Assembly (NCBI GenBank): GCA_020718925.1
Contig: DYRC01000243.1
Coordinates: 1 to 6,323 of the forward strand
Direction of reading: 5' to 3'
Source of the DNA: Desulfonema limicola
Lineage (GTDB): Bacteria; Desulfobacterota; Desulfobacteria; Desulfobacterales; DYRC01
DNA: 6,323 nucleotides
Shown piece after piece: positions 1-6,323 of the stretch. Made by a program: the position numbers and the translations under genes. Numbering within the stretch: position 1 is the stretch's first letter; each line of letters starts with the position of its first letter. A model generated the notes under the pieces. It ran no database searches, was not told the DNA's origin, and saw only the letters and a program-made list of their open reading frames with translations.

Positions 1-957
1 AAAAAATACCACTACCAAAACAGGATATAGGGTAAATATTTTCCGATAGTGATTGACGGAAGCCGTATGATGACTGTGAATGAGGGACATTGTGAGCATT
101 GTCCGAAGCGGACATCCGAGCATAGCGGAAAAACTGTATATTTTCAAAATGTTGTCGGAGCGGAGCTTGTGTCTGAAAACGGTTCCGGTATATCACCGGC
201 TACGGAACGGGTTGAAAATCCCGGAGGAAAATATGACAGGCAGGACTGCGGACTGAAAGCGTCTGTCCGTATTGCGGAGAAGCTGAAAAAGGATTTTCCG
301 CGTCTTCCGATATGTATATGCGGAGACGGTCTGTATCCGGATCGGACTTTTTCCGGTATCTGCAGAGAAAATGAATGGGAATATATAGTCAGTTTCAGAG
401 AGGGGAATCTGCCTTCTGTCCGGCAGGAAGTCCTTATATTGAAAAAACTTTCGGAAGATAACAGGCGTACTGTCTGCGGAGTAGGAAAAAAGACGGTCAG
501 CAGATACTCATGGGTTAACGGCATTGATTATAACGGTTTTTTACCGAACCGGTCGGAATGTATTGAAGAATCGGAGTGCCAGACATCGGAATCTGTATTC
601 ATAAGCAGCCTGAAAGCGGATTATTTCAGAGTACCGGAAATAGGCGCAGCCGGACGTATGCGATGGAAAACAGAAAACGGAGGCTCCGATATCCGGAAGA
701 ATCACGGATATGAACCCGGTCATAAATATTCAGGGGTTTCTCTGACAGCGGCAGAGAATTACTGTCAGTGTATGCAGATTGCTCATATGATCAGTCAGTT
801 ATCTGAATCAGGTTCATTATCCAGGCCGTTTCTGATAGGAAAAATGACAGTGAAGCATCTCCGGGAGTATATGCCCGGAGAATTACGGCATATAATATTG
901 AATTTCAAGATACTTAAAGAATTATTGAAAAGCGGAATTCGGTTCCGTTACGGATGA
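1..957 (+). pseudogene. Decayed DDE (IS4-like) transposase, left end outside window
   Basis: Remnant of an insertion-sequence transposase. Reading frame 1 from the window edge gives transposase-like residues (KKYHYQNRI), then a TAG stop at 28-30, then GKYFPIVIDGS, after which the frame stays open to the TGA at 955-957. Numbering from the GTG at 49, DDE-type landmarks are visible: D3 in IDGS, D93 in GDGLYPD after FPRLPICIC, and E209 in RWKTEN, followed by a K/R-N-x-GY segment resembling the R-x3-E...K signature of IS4-type enzymes. A CxxC pair lies at C15/C18, and the C-terminus (QIAHMISQL) also matches this type. The GTG at 49 is not a credible start because it lies two codons before the first catalytic Asp; the real start must be left of the window. 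The in-frame stop suggests the gene is dead. The exact IS family is not assigned, and terminal inverted repeats could not be identified. Confidence 0.8.
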
Positions 958-1045
958 TGCAGAAGGAGACGCCCCGCTCCGGAATACGGGGATAATCTTC
1001 TCACATTTCTTACATAAAGAAAGGAGTAAAACCTGAACAGAAAAA

Positions 1046-1085
1046 GATCGGATCCGTAAATCCCGATCAGACAATCAGATCGGGA
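1046..1085. repeat. Overlapping inverted repeats, two mutually exclusive hairpins
   Basis: CCGATC at 1063-1068 can pair either with GATCGG at 1046-1051 (6 bp, 11-base loop) or, as TCCCGATC at 1061-1068, with GATCGGGA at 1078-1085 (8 bp, 9-base loop). Both pairings are perfect and use the same central strand. The longer hairpin is followed by a purine-rich stretch, not a T run, so it is not a standard intrinsic terminator in the + direction. It may be part of the insertion-sequence end, a protein-binding site, or chance. Confidence 0.4.
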
Positions 1086-1126
1086 AAGAGGAGAGGTGTT
1101 TCTCTGCTGAAATCGTTTCTCTTTTT
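1085..1126 (+). terminator. Weak terminator-like structure before the qrc promoter
   Basis: AAAGAG at 1085-1090 can pair with CTCTTT at 1119-1124, with an inner AGAG/CTCT pair (1092-1095 with 1102-1105), and the structure ends in five T at 1122-1126. The stem is AT-rich and interrupted, so termination here is only suggested. The position suits insulation of the qrc operon from transcription entering through the transposase relic. Confidence 0.25.
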
Positions 1127-1175
1127 GTAAGTTACGTTAATTTTCGTTCTGAATCACTGGATTTGCCATTTTTCC

Positions 1176-1204
1176 TTGACAAAAAACAGTGCAACAGGTA
1201 ACAG
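1176..1204 (+). promoter_or_regulatory. Candidate sigma70-type promoter for the qrc operon
   Basis: A perfect -35 consensus TTGACA lies at 1176-1181. Seventeen bases later, at 1199-1204, is TAACAG, a poor -10 box that keeps the TA start and the A at position 5. Transcription would begin around 1211, leaving a leader of roughly 65-70 bases before qrcA. It is the only good -35 box I found in the gap. The weak -10 could mean an activator is needed, or that the true promoter lies elsewhere. Confidence 0.45.
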
Positions 1205-1278
1205 AAGGCGCAATACTTTTTTGTCGGTAAGGGATTTTGTTTGAAAAAAATCATTAACCACAGCGTGACGGAGTTTTC

Positions 1279-1941
1279 ATGGGTACAGAGGAGAAACAGA
1301 TTAAACATGCTGCCGACCACGCAGCGGAAGGAGCGGGAGGGGGACCGATTCTGTTTTTTATTATCGGTTTGGCAATAGCGCTTGGGATCGGCTGGATCGC
1401 ATTTCCCAAGGCATTATACTCCCAGAAACAGCAGCCCTTTGATTTCAGCCATTCCCTGCATAACGGATTGGTGGATAACGGGTGCGAAAGCTGTCATTTT
1501 TTCAGGGAAGACGGCAGTTATGCCGGAGTTCCCAAATTGGCTCAGTGTATCGGCTGTCATGAGGATGTTCAGGGTTCGACGCCTGAAGAAAAGGTGTTTG
1601 TGGAAGAATACGTGAAAAAAGGCAAGGAAGTTCCGTGGCTTATCTATTCACGGCAGCCGGACTGCGTATTTTTCTCTCATGCGGCGCACGTAAAAGTTGC
1701 GAAAATGAAGTGCGAAGAATGTCATGGTCCGATTGGCGAATCCAAGAATCTCAAGCCTTATGAGCAGAACCGGATCACCGGATACAGCCGGGATATCTGG
1801 GGACAGAACATCGCAGGAATCAAAACGCATACGTATGATCGGATGAAAATGGATGATTGCGCCGATTGCCACAAAGAAAGAGGCGTCAAAGCGAGCAGTG
1901 TTCAGACGGAAAGAGACGCCTGCTTCGTCTGCCATAAATAG
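1279..1941 (+). CDS. qrcA: QrcA, membrane-anchored multihaem cytochrome c subunit of menaquinone reductase
   Basis: Electron-entry subunit of Qrc; in the family it accepts electrons from periplasmic cytochrome c3. The 220-residue protein has a short N-terminus, one hydrophobic span at about residues 23-42 (uncleaved signal anchor), and a periplasmic domain with five CXXCH haem c motifs: CESCH 69-73, CIGCH 90-94, CEECH 145-149, CADCH 194-198 and CFVCH 215-219. Two FSHxxH motifs (56-61 and 132-137) and H184 supply five further histidines as possible distal ligands. A lone cysteine, C129, lies just before the second FSHxxH. The characterised Desulfovibrio QrcA is described as hexahaem, so this copy may have one haem fewer. 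The start is ATG 1279, with GGAG at 1270-1273 five bases upstream. The gene begins the operon and ends 17 bases before qrcB. The subunit name rests on cytochrome type plus operon order. Confidence 0.88.
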   Translation: MGTEEKQIKHAADHAAEGAGGGPILFFIIGLAIALGIGWIAFPKALYSQKQQPFDFSHSLHNGLVDNGCESCHFFREDGSYAGVPKLAQCIGCHEDVQGSTPEEKVFVEEYVKKGKEVPWLIYSRQPDCVFFSHAAHVKVAKMKCEECHGPIGESKNLKPYEQNRITGYSRDIWGQNIAGIKTHTYDRMKMDDCADCHKERGVKASSVQTERDACFVCHK

Positions 1942-1958
1942 GAGGAAGGGAAAGAACA

Positions 1959-4025
1959 ATGAAAATAGACAGAAGAAGTTTTTTGTCGCTCGGAGTCGGT
2001 TTCGGAGCCGGAATTGCCCTTTCGCCATTGCCGTGGAAACTGACGGACGATTCTTCGATATGGACGCAGATGTGGCCGTGGACGCCGGTTCCGGAACGCG
2101 GAGAAAGCAGATACGTTAATTCGGTTTGTACGCTGTGTCCGGGCGGATGCGGCATTTCTGTCCGAAAAGTCGAAGATCGGGCAGTGAAAATCGAAGGACA
2201 GAAGGGACATCCGGTCAGCAATGGCGGAATATGTCTGCTGGGATTATCCGGGCTTCAACTGCTGTACGGACCCTATCGGGTAAAATATCCGATGAAACGA
2301 AGAGAAGATGCCAAACGCGGACAAGGCAAATGGCAGAAAATTTCTTGGGATGAGGCGATGTCCGAAGTTGCCAAAAAGCTTGGCGATGCCAAAGATAAAA
2401 CCGCCTGCATCATGGACTCGGATAAAGGCACGGTGCCGCAGTTGTTCAAGACTCTGCTGACCGGGCTGGGATCGCCTAATTTTATGCGTACCCCGTCTGT
2501 TGAGGATTCTTTTGAACTGGCGTTGCTGAAAACTTGCGGATATCCGGCATCTGCCGGGTTTGATTTGGAAAACGCTGATTTTGTGCTGAGTTTCGGCGCA
2601 GGTCTGTTGGAAGGCTGGGGCGCTCCGGTCAGAACATTCAAAGCCAACAGTTTGTGGAAAGACAAGAAAGTGCCGGTCATTCAGATTGAGCCGCGTCTGT
2701 CCAACACGGCTGCCAAATCGGACAAATGGATTCCGGTTAATCCGGGAACCGAGTCAGAATTGGCTTTGGGCATTGCCCATGTTCTGATCAAAGAAGGTCT
2801 TGCCAAAGCAGAAGTGAGCGATAGTTTCAAAAAGATAGTTTCAGAAGGTTACGCGCCGGATACCGTAGCAAGGATCACCGGCGTTGAAGCAGGCGTTATT
2901 GTGGGTTTGGCAAAAAGTTTTGCCGCCGCCTCAAAACCGCTGGCTTTGTGCGGCAGGGGCAAAGGCGCAACTCCGATCAGCCTGAATGAAACACTGGCGG
3001 TATATGCCCTGAATGCGTTGATGGGCAATATCAACCAAGAAGGCGGATTGTTTGCCGTTCCTCAGCCGGATTATATCAAGTGGGCAAAAACAAACAGCAA
3101 CGCGTCTGTGTCCAAGCTGCTTTACGGCAAAGATGCTTCACTTAAAGCGCTGCTGGTTGCCAACGCCAACCCCCTGTATAGTCTGCCTGATACGCAGGCG
3201 GTTAAAACTGCCTTAGATAAAATTCCGTTTATCGTCAGCTTTTCATCATACATGGATGAAACTGCTCAGTATGCGGATATTATTTTGCCTAATCATTGCT
3301 ATCTGGAGCGCTATGAAGACGTACCTGCACCAGCCGGGTATCATAAGCCTCTGATCGGACTGAGCAGACCGGTTGTAAAACCCCAGTTCAATACCAAGCA
3401 TACCGGTGATGTAGTGATTGCGATTGCCAAAGCTATGGGCGCTGAATTGCCTTACGATAGCTATGAGACCTGTCTGAAAGAGACTTTCGGAGATACTTGG
3501 GAAGCATTTCAGAAAGACGGCGTATTGACGGCTGATTTTACGCCGCCCGCGCCTTCGGGAAAAATCGAACTGAACGAAACATCGCTCAAGCCGGTGGCAT
3601 TGGAAGGCGAATCATCTGCATTTCCGCTGGTGCTGGTTCCGTTTGATTCTATGCGTCTGTCCGGCAGTTCCATTGGCGAGCCGCCGTTTGTCATCAAAAC
3701 CGTTGACGATACGATACTCTTCAAAAATGACATCTGTATCGAAATCAATCCGAAAACCGCTCAATCCTACAATCTGAGCGATGGAAAGTATGCCCGGCTG
3801 ACCACGCCGAAAGGTTCTGCCAAGGTAAGAGTTCATCTGTATGAGGGGATTATGCCCGGCGTGATTGCCATGCCCAGAGGATTGGGGCATACGCCCGGAT
3901 TTACAGGAAATGACAAGTATCTTGCCGGAAAAGGCGTGAATGTGAATGAACTCATGGGTTCCGCGGAATGTCCCGATGGGCTGAATGCGGCTTATGGCAT
4001 CAGGGCAAAGCTGGAAAGAGCTTAA
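1959..4025 (+). CDS. qrcB: QrcB, Tat-exported molybdopterin-oxidoreductase-family subunit of Qrc
   Basis: Large periplasmic subunit, 688 residues. A twin-arginine signal starts the protein (RRSFLSLG at 5-12, then a hydrophobic stretch to about 24). A [4Fe-4S] site follows: C57-x2-C60-x3-C64-x27-C92. The molybdopterin-oxidoreductase fold is recognisable from DLENADFVLSFGA (about 202-214), the VNPGTE segment (260-265), ANANPLYSLPD (401-411), ADIILPNHCYLE (439-450) and a C-terminal molydop-binding domain (about 575-688, with MPRGLGHT at 638-645). In characterised Qrc this subunit resembles formate dehydrogenase or polysulfide reductase catalytic subunits but carries no molybdenum and only relays electrons; I see no clear Cys, Ser or Sec at the expected metal-ligand position here. 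ATG 1959 is preceded by GGAGGAAGGG at 1941-1950, which overlaps the last base of the qrcA stop codon. A catalytic Psr-like role is the alternative, made unlikely by the linked qrcA. Confidence 0.9.
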   Translation: MKIDRRSFLSLGVGFGAGIALSPLPWKLTDDSSIWTQMWPWTPVPERGESRYVNSVCTLCPGGCGISVRKVEDRAVKIEGQKGHPVSNGGICLLGLSGLQLLYGPYRVKYPMKRREDAKRGQGKWQKISWDEAMSEVAKKLGDAKDKTACIMDSDKGTVPQLFKTLLTGLGSPNFMRTPSVEDSFELALLKTCGYPASAGFDLENADFVLSFGAGLLEGWGAPVRTFKANSLWKDKKVPVIQIEPRLSNTAAKSDKWIPVNPGTESELALGIAHVLIKEGLAKAEVSDSFKKIVSEGYAPDTVARITGVEAGVIVGLAKSFAAASKPLALCGRGKGATPISLNETLAVYALNALMGNINQEGGLFAVPQPDYIKWAKTNSNASVSKLLYGKDASLKALLVANANPLYSLPDTQAVKTALDKIPFIVSFSSYMDETAQYADIILPNHCYLERYEDVPAPAGYHKPLIGLSRPVVKPQFNTKHTGDVVIAIAKAMGAELPYDSYETCLKETFGDTWEAFQKDGVLTADFTPPAPSGKIELNETSLKPVALEGESSAFPLVLVPFDSMRLSGSSIGEPPFVIKTVDDTILFKNDICIEINPKTAQSYNLSDGKYARLTTPKGSAKVRVHLYEGIMPGVIAMPRGLGHTPGFTGNDKYLAGKGVNVNELMGSAECPDGLNAAYGIRAKLERA

Positions 4026-4043
4026 AGATAGGATGAGGTTCCG

Positions 4044-4832
4044 ATGAAAAACGAACAAGGTAAACCTAAAAAATATGGAATGGTAGTTGACTTGGACAAG
4101 TGTACCGGGTGCGGCGCCTGCATGGTGGCATGTATGTCGGAAAACAATGTGCCGTTCAAAGCAGACGAATCCAATAAGCGGGACAGCATTACATGGATGC
4201 GGGTGTATAAGATCACCAACGGCAAGCCCTTTCCGGATACTGAAAACTGCTTTCTGCCAAGACCCTGTATGCACTGCGAAGGGCAGCACGGACATTCGCC
4301 ATGCGTATCGGTATGTCCGGCAACCGCAACAGATTACAGCACTGAAACCGGTATTGTGAGCCAGATTTATACCCGGTGTTTCGGATGCCGTTACTGCATG
4401 GGAGCATGTCCGTATCATGCCCGGCACTTCAACTGGTGGGACCCGGTCTGGCCCGATGGCATGGAAAAAAGCTTAAGCCCCAATGTCTCGGTTCGGATGA
4501 GAGGAATTGTTGAAAAATGCAGTTTCTGTTTTCACCGGTATCAGGCGGCAATGGACAAAGCCATGATGGAAGGGCGCAAGGAATTGGAAGAGTCGGAATA
4601 TCAGACTTCCTGCACTCAGGCGTGTCCGTCGGGCGCGATCACTTTCGGCGATTTGAACAATCCCAAGCACGCGGTGTATGAACTGAAGAAAAATCCCAAT
4701 GCTTTCCGCCTGTTGGAAAGACTTGGCACAAACCCGAAGGTTTATTATGTCTCAAGCCGGGAATGGGTGAGACGCGCCGGAGATAACTATATCAAGGGCG
4801 AATGGGAAAACAAGCAAAACGCTAAAAAATGA
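4044..4832 (+). CDS. qrcC: QrcC, four-cluster iron-sulfur subunit of Qrc
   Basis: Periplasmic electron-transfer subunit of the DmsB/NrfC/PsrB type, 262 residues, linking QrcB to the quinone site in QrcD. Sixteen cysteines form four ferredoxin-like groups: C20-x2-C23-x2-C26-x3-C30; C75-x2-C78-x8-C87-x3-C91; C112-x2-C115-x2-C118-x3-C122; and C159-x2-C162 with C190-x3-C194. By family pattern the groups cross-pair (first with fourth, second with third) to hold four cubane clusters. One extra cysteine, C69, lies outside the groups. There is no signal peptide, which fits export as a folded partner on the Tat signal of QrcB. ATG 4044 is preceded by GAGG at 4035-4038. An earlier ATG at 4033 runs out after four codons. 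The gene lies 18 bases after qrcB and 19 before qrcD. Confidence 0.92.
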   Translation: MKNEQGKPKKYGMVVDLDKCTGCGACMVACMSENNVPFKADESNKRDSITWMRVYKITNGKPFPDTENCFLPRPCMHCEGQHGHSPCVSVCPATATDYSTETGIVSQIYTRCFGCRYCMGACPYHARHFNWWDPVWPDGMEKSLSPNVSVRMRGIVEKCSFCFHRYQAAMDKAMMEGRKELEESEYQTSCTQACPSGAITFGDLNNPKHAVYELKKNPNAFRLLERLGTNPKVYYVSSREWVRRAGDNYIKGEWENKQNAKK

Positions 4833-4851
4833 CAACGAGGAGTCGTAATTT

Positions 4852-6090
4852 ATGGATTCTGCATTGATACCTGACGGCGTAAAACGCTGCCCCTTGTGGC
4901 AATTTCTCCTGTTTATCGGAGCGGTCGGCGCGGTGCTGCTCTGGGGCGTTTATGCCATGCTCCTGTGCTGGCTCAAGGGATTGAACCAGACCAACATGAA
5001 CGATTATTACGGATTTGCGCTCTGGATTTGGGCGGATTTGGGTGTTATCGCTTTGGGCGGCGGCGCATTCTTTACCGGATTTCTGCGCTATGTGGTCGGC
5101 AAAGACAAACTTAAAAATATCATCAATTATGCGGTATTGATCGGTTTTATCTGTTACAGTTCCGCTCTGCTGATTTTGGCAATTGACATCGGGCAGCCGC
5201 TTCGGGGATGGTTCATCTTCTGGCATGCCAATGTTCACTCCATGCTGACCGAAGTGGCATTCTGTTTATCCTGCTATTTCGGCGTATTGTGCATTGAATA
5301 TATTCCGCTGGTGCTGGAAAATCGCCAATTGTATAAGATTCCGTTGTTTCACAATCTGGCGCATAACATGCACGAAGTTATGGCGGTGTTTGCAGCAACC
5401 GGCGCGTTTCTGTCATTCTTCCATCAGGGATCACTGGGCGGCGTTGCCGGCGTTCTGTTCGGCAGACCCTTTGCTTTCCGGGAAGGCATTTTTATCTGGC
5501 CCTGGACATTCTTTCTGTTCACATGGTCAGCCGCAGCTTGCGGACCTTGCTTTACGATTATGCTGACCAAGCTGTTGGAAAAAATTACCAAGAAAAAGCT
5601 GGTGGCGGATGATGTTGTTGAACTGCTTGCCAAAATTGCAGGCTGGATGCTTTTCACCTATTCGATAGCCAAAATTGCGGATACGGTGTATTGGGCAACG
5701 GTAACAGCACCGGCACAGGGCTTTAATATCAGCCAGTTTTATTCAAATAATCCGTTCTACGGAATATGGATTCTGTATCTTGAAATCGCCTGTACGCTGA
5801 TTCCGGGCTTGCTGCTGATTACCAACGGCGGACGCAAGAACAAATTTTTGCTGATTACGTCTGTAATCATGGGCGCGTTGGCAGCCTGTATCAACCGCTG
5901 GGTCATGGTCTTGCAGGTCATGGCTGTGCCGGTGATGAGTTTCGATACATGGGCAATGTACATTCCTAGTTGGCAGGAAGTGGCGACCACGATTCTGCCG
6001 GTGGCTTACGGCGTGATTTTAATTGCGATTTCATATCGTTATATGCCGGTTTTTCCGCAAGAGCGGGAACTTAACCCGACAACAGAGTAA
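4852..6090 (+). CDS. qrcD: QrcD, NrfD/PsrC-family integral membrane quinone-binding subunit
   Basis: Membrane subunit of Qrc, 412 residues, where menaquinone is reduced with electrons from QrcC. About ten hydrophobic spans can be picked out, near residues 16-40, 55-80, 91-112, 128-150, 172-195, 212-238, 258-283, 303-324, 332-356 and 378-398, the number expected for the larger NrfD-like proteins. The HQGSLGG motif at 191-197 matches the HQ-x-SLG signature of PsrC/ActC-type proteins. Charged or polar residues inside or beside the spans (D62, D112, H125, H129, E134, H174, E175, H191, D277, E311) are candidates for quinone or proton handling; their roles are inferred. ATG 4852 has GAGGAG at 4837-4842. 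Desulfovibrio Qrc has been reported to be electrogenic, which would make this the coupling subunit. A hydrophilic C-terminal tail (about 402-412) follows the last span. Confidence 0.92.
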   Translation: MDSALIPDGVKRCPLWQFLLFIGAVGAVLLWGVYAMLLCWLKGLNQTNMNDYYGFALWIWADLGVIALGGGAFFTGFLRYVVGKDKLKNIINYAVLIGFICYSSALLILAIDIGQPLRGWFIFWHANVHSMLTEVAFCLSCYFGVLCIEYIPLVLENRQLYKIPLFHNLAHNMHEVMAVFAATGAFLSFFHQGSLGGVAGVLFGRPFAFREGIFIWPWTFFLFTWSAAACGPCFTIMLTKLLEKITKKKLVADDVVELLAKIAGWMLFTYSIAKIADTVYWATVTAPAQGFNISQFYSNNPFYGIWILYLEIACTLIPGLLLITNGGRKNKFLLITSVIMGALAACINRWVMVLQVMAVPVMSFDTWAMYIPSWQEVATTILPVAYGVILIAISYRYMPVFPQERELNPTTE

Positions 6091-6093
6091 CCA

Positions 6094-6100
6094 GGGAGGA
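6094..6100 (+). promoter_or_regulatory. Ribosome-binding site that fixes the start of the small downstream gene
   Basis: GGGAGGA lies 6 bases before ATG 6107 and just after the qrcD stop. The same frame is open further left to an ATG at 6023, but that start lies inside qrcD and has no such site, so the strong site here makes 6107 the start and supports translation as the fifth gene of the operon. Confidence 0.75.
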
Positions 6101-6106
6101 CCACTA

Positions 6107-6277
6107 ATGTTTCCGTTTAATTTTGAATGGATTTGGGATATGGGACACTGCGTGTTCATGGGCGGACTTTGGTATGCTCTGAATATTATCGGCATCGGCA
6201 TGACCTATTGCGTAGGTAAGGCAGTTTGGGATACCATGCAGCAGGAAAAAGGCGGGGGGCATCACCACCACCATTAG
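6107..6277 (+). CDS. Small single-span membrane protein with C-terminal His5 tail, qrc-linked
   Basis: A 56-residue protein of unknown function. The N-terminus is short and aromatic (MFPFNFEWIWDMGH), followed by one hydrophobic span at about residues 15-37 and a short polar tail ending GGGHHHHH. Lysines K38 and K48 lie on the C-terminal side, so the positive-inside rule predicts that end in the cytoplasm. H14, C15 and C35 lie at or within the span. It starts 16 bases after the qrcD stop with a strong ribosome-binding site, so it is very probably co-transcribed. I infer a small accessory or structural subunit of Qrc, comparable to the tiny single-span subunits of other respiratory complexes, or an assembly or metal-binding factor. 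Nothing in the sequence decides between these, and it has no established name that I can support. Confidence 0.8.
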   Translation: MFPFNFEWIWDMGHCVFMGGLWYALNIIGIGMTYCVGKAVWDTMQQEKGGGHHHHH

Positions 6278-6323
6278 ACGTGTTTGAAATTTTGAGAAGT
6301 TAAAGAGACGCCTCTTCGTTGAA
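6278..6323. other. Downstream tail of the operon, cut by window edge
   Basis: No gene is seen. AAGAG at 6303-6307 can pair with CTCTT at 6312-6316 across a four-base loop, but no T run follows inside the window. Whether the operon ends here or continues cannot be judged. Confidence 0.4.

Larger units (their letters stand above)
958..1278. other. Intergenic region between transposase relic and qrcA
   Basis: No credible gene is seen in these 321 bases on either strand. Visible structure: a CCCCG/CGGGG inverted repeat (972-976 with 987-991, 10-base loop); an 8-bp inverted repeat (1061-1068 with 1078-1085) that can compete with an upstream GATCGG (1046-1051); a GTTTCTCT direct repeat (1098-1105 and 1115-1122) ending in a run of five T; a TTGACA promoter candidate at 1176; and an AT-rich inverted repeat GATTTT/AAAATC (1233-1238 with 1247-1252) in what would be the qrcA leader. 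The right end of the insertion sequence should lie in the first part of this region, but I cannot fix its boundary. Confidence 0.6.

Noticed and set aside
1132..1320. 62-codon minus-strand frame over the qrc promoter
   Set aside because: It covers the promoter and the QrcA start, has no recognisable features, and looks like chance in AT-rich sequence.
1853..2221. Several overlapping frames on both strands at the qrcA-qrcB junction
   Set aside because: They overlap the final haem motifs of QrcA and the Tat signal and iron-sulfur site of QrcB, which are clearly real; the shadows show no domain.
4033..4047. Four-codon upstream frame before qrcC (ATG at 4033 to TGA)
   Set aside because: It arises from the ribosome-binding site itself (AGGATGAGG) and is too short to suggest leader-peptide control.
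3612..4427. Long minus-strand open frame (271 codons) across the qrcB-qrcC junction
   Set aside because: It lies opposite two well-supported genes, has no family features, and is the usual antisense shadow of coding sequence.
1279..6090. Alternative complex III or polysulfide/nitrite reductase operon
   Set aside because: Alternative complex III has a fused large ActB plus ActD-F, and Psr/Nrf operons lack this membrane-anchored cytochrome first. The four-gene order matches Qrc better.
6023..6106. Earlier in-frame ATG for the small downstream gene
   Set aside because: It would overlap the end of qrcD by 68 bases in another frame, add a hydrophilic extension, and ignore the strong ribosome-binding site before 6107.
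6260..6277. Engineered His-tag or vector sequence at the end of the small gene
   Set aside because: The codons (CAT, three CAC, CAT) resemble a tag, but there are five histidines, not six; the gene sits in a native operon and the following sequence is not vector-like. A natural His-rich tail is more likely.
1910..6313. Shared 12-mer AAAGAGACGCCT in the end of qrcA (from about 1910) and near the window end (from 6302)
   Set aside because: One 12-base match is about what chance gives in a window this size, and no longer repeat or flanking structure supports it.

Overview
The window carries one complete operon, all on the + strand, for a Qrc-type menaquinone reductase (qrcABCD), followed by a short downstream membrane-protein gene. 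To its left lies a decayed transposase that runs off the window edge. Qrc is a respiratory complex known from sulfate-reducing Desulfobacterota. Its full gene order (membrane-anchored multihaem cytochrome c, Tat-exported molybdopterin-family protein, four-cluster ferredoxin-like protein, NrfD-type quinone-binding membrane protein) is present here, so the source is most likely a sulfate reducer of that phylum. Base composition looks moderate. I cannot place genus or species from the sequence.

Layout: (1) 1-957, the C-terminal part of a DDE transposase with an in-frame stop at 28-30, best read as an insertion-sequence relic. (2) 958-1278, about 320 bases without a gene, holding several inverted repeats and a plausible sigma70-like promoter whose -35 box is a perfect TTGACA. 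(3) 1279-6090, qrcA, qrcB, qrcC and qrcD with gaps of 17 to 19 bases, each with a purine-rich ribosome-binding site. (4) 6107-6277, a 56-residue single-span protein ending in five histidines, 16 bases after qrcD and with a strong ribosome-binding site, so very likely co-transcribed. (5) 6278-6323, a short tail with no recognisable gene.

How the genes work together, from what is known of the family: periplasmic hydrogenases and formate dehydrogenases reduce tetrahaem cytochrome c3, which passes electrons to the haems of QrcA. They then move through the iron-sulfur clusters of QrcB and QrcC to menaquinone bound at QrcD. The menaquinol feeds electrons to cytoplasmic sulfate reduction, for example through Qmo. 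The whole periplasmic arm is visible here: QrcA has an N-terminal membrane anchor, QrcB has a twin-arginine signal, and QrcC has no signal and would be exported together with QrcB.

Points most worth a second look are the His-tailed small protein as a possible extra Qrc subunit, and QrcA with five rather than six CXXCH motifs, matched by exactly five spare periplasmic histidines. I see no new defence, CRISPR or otherwise unprecedented system.
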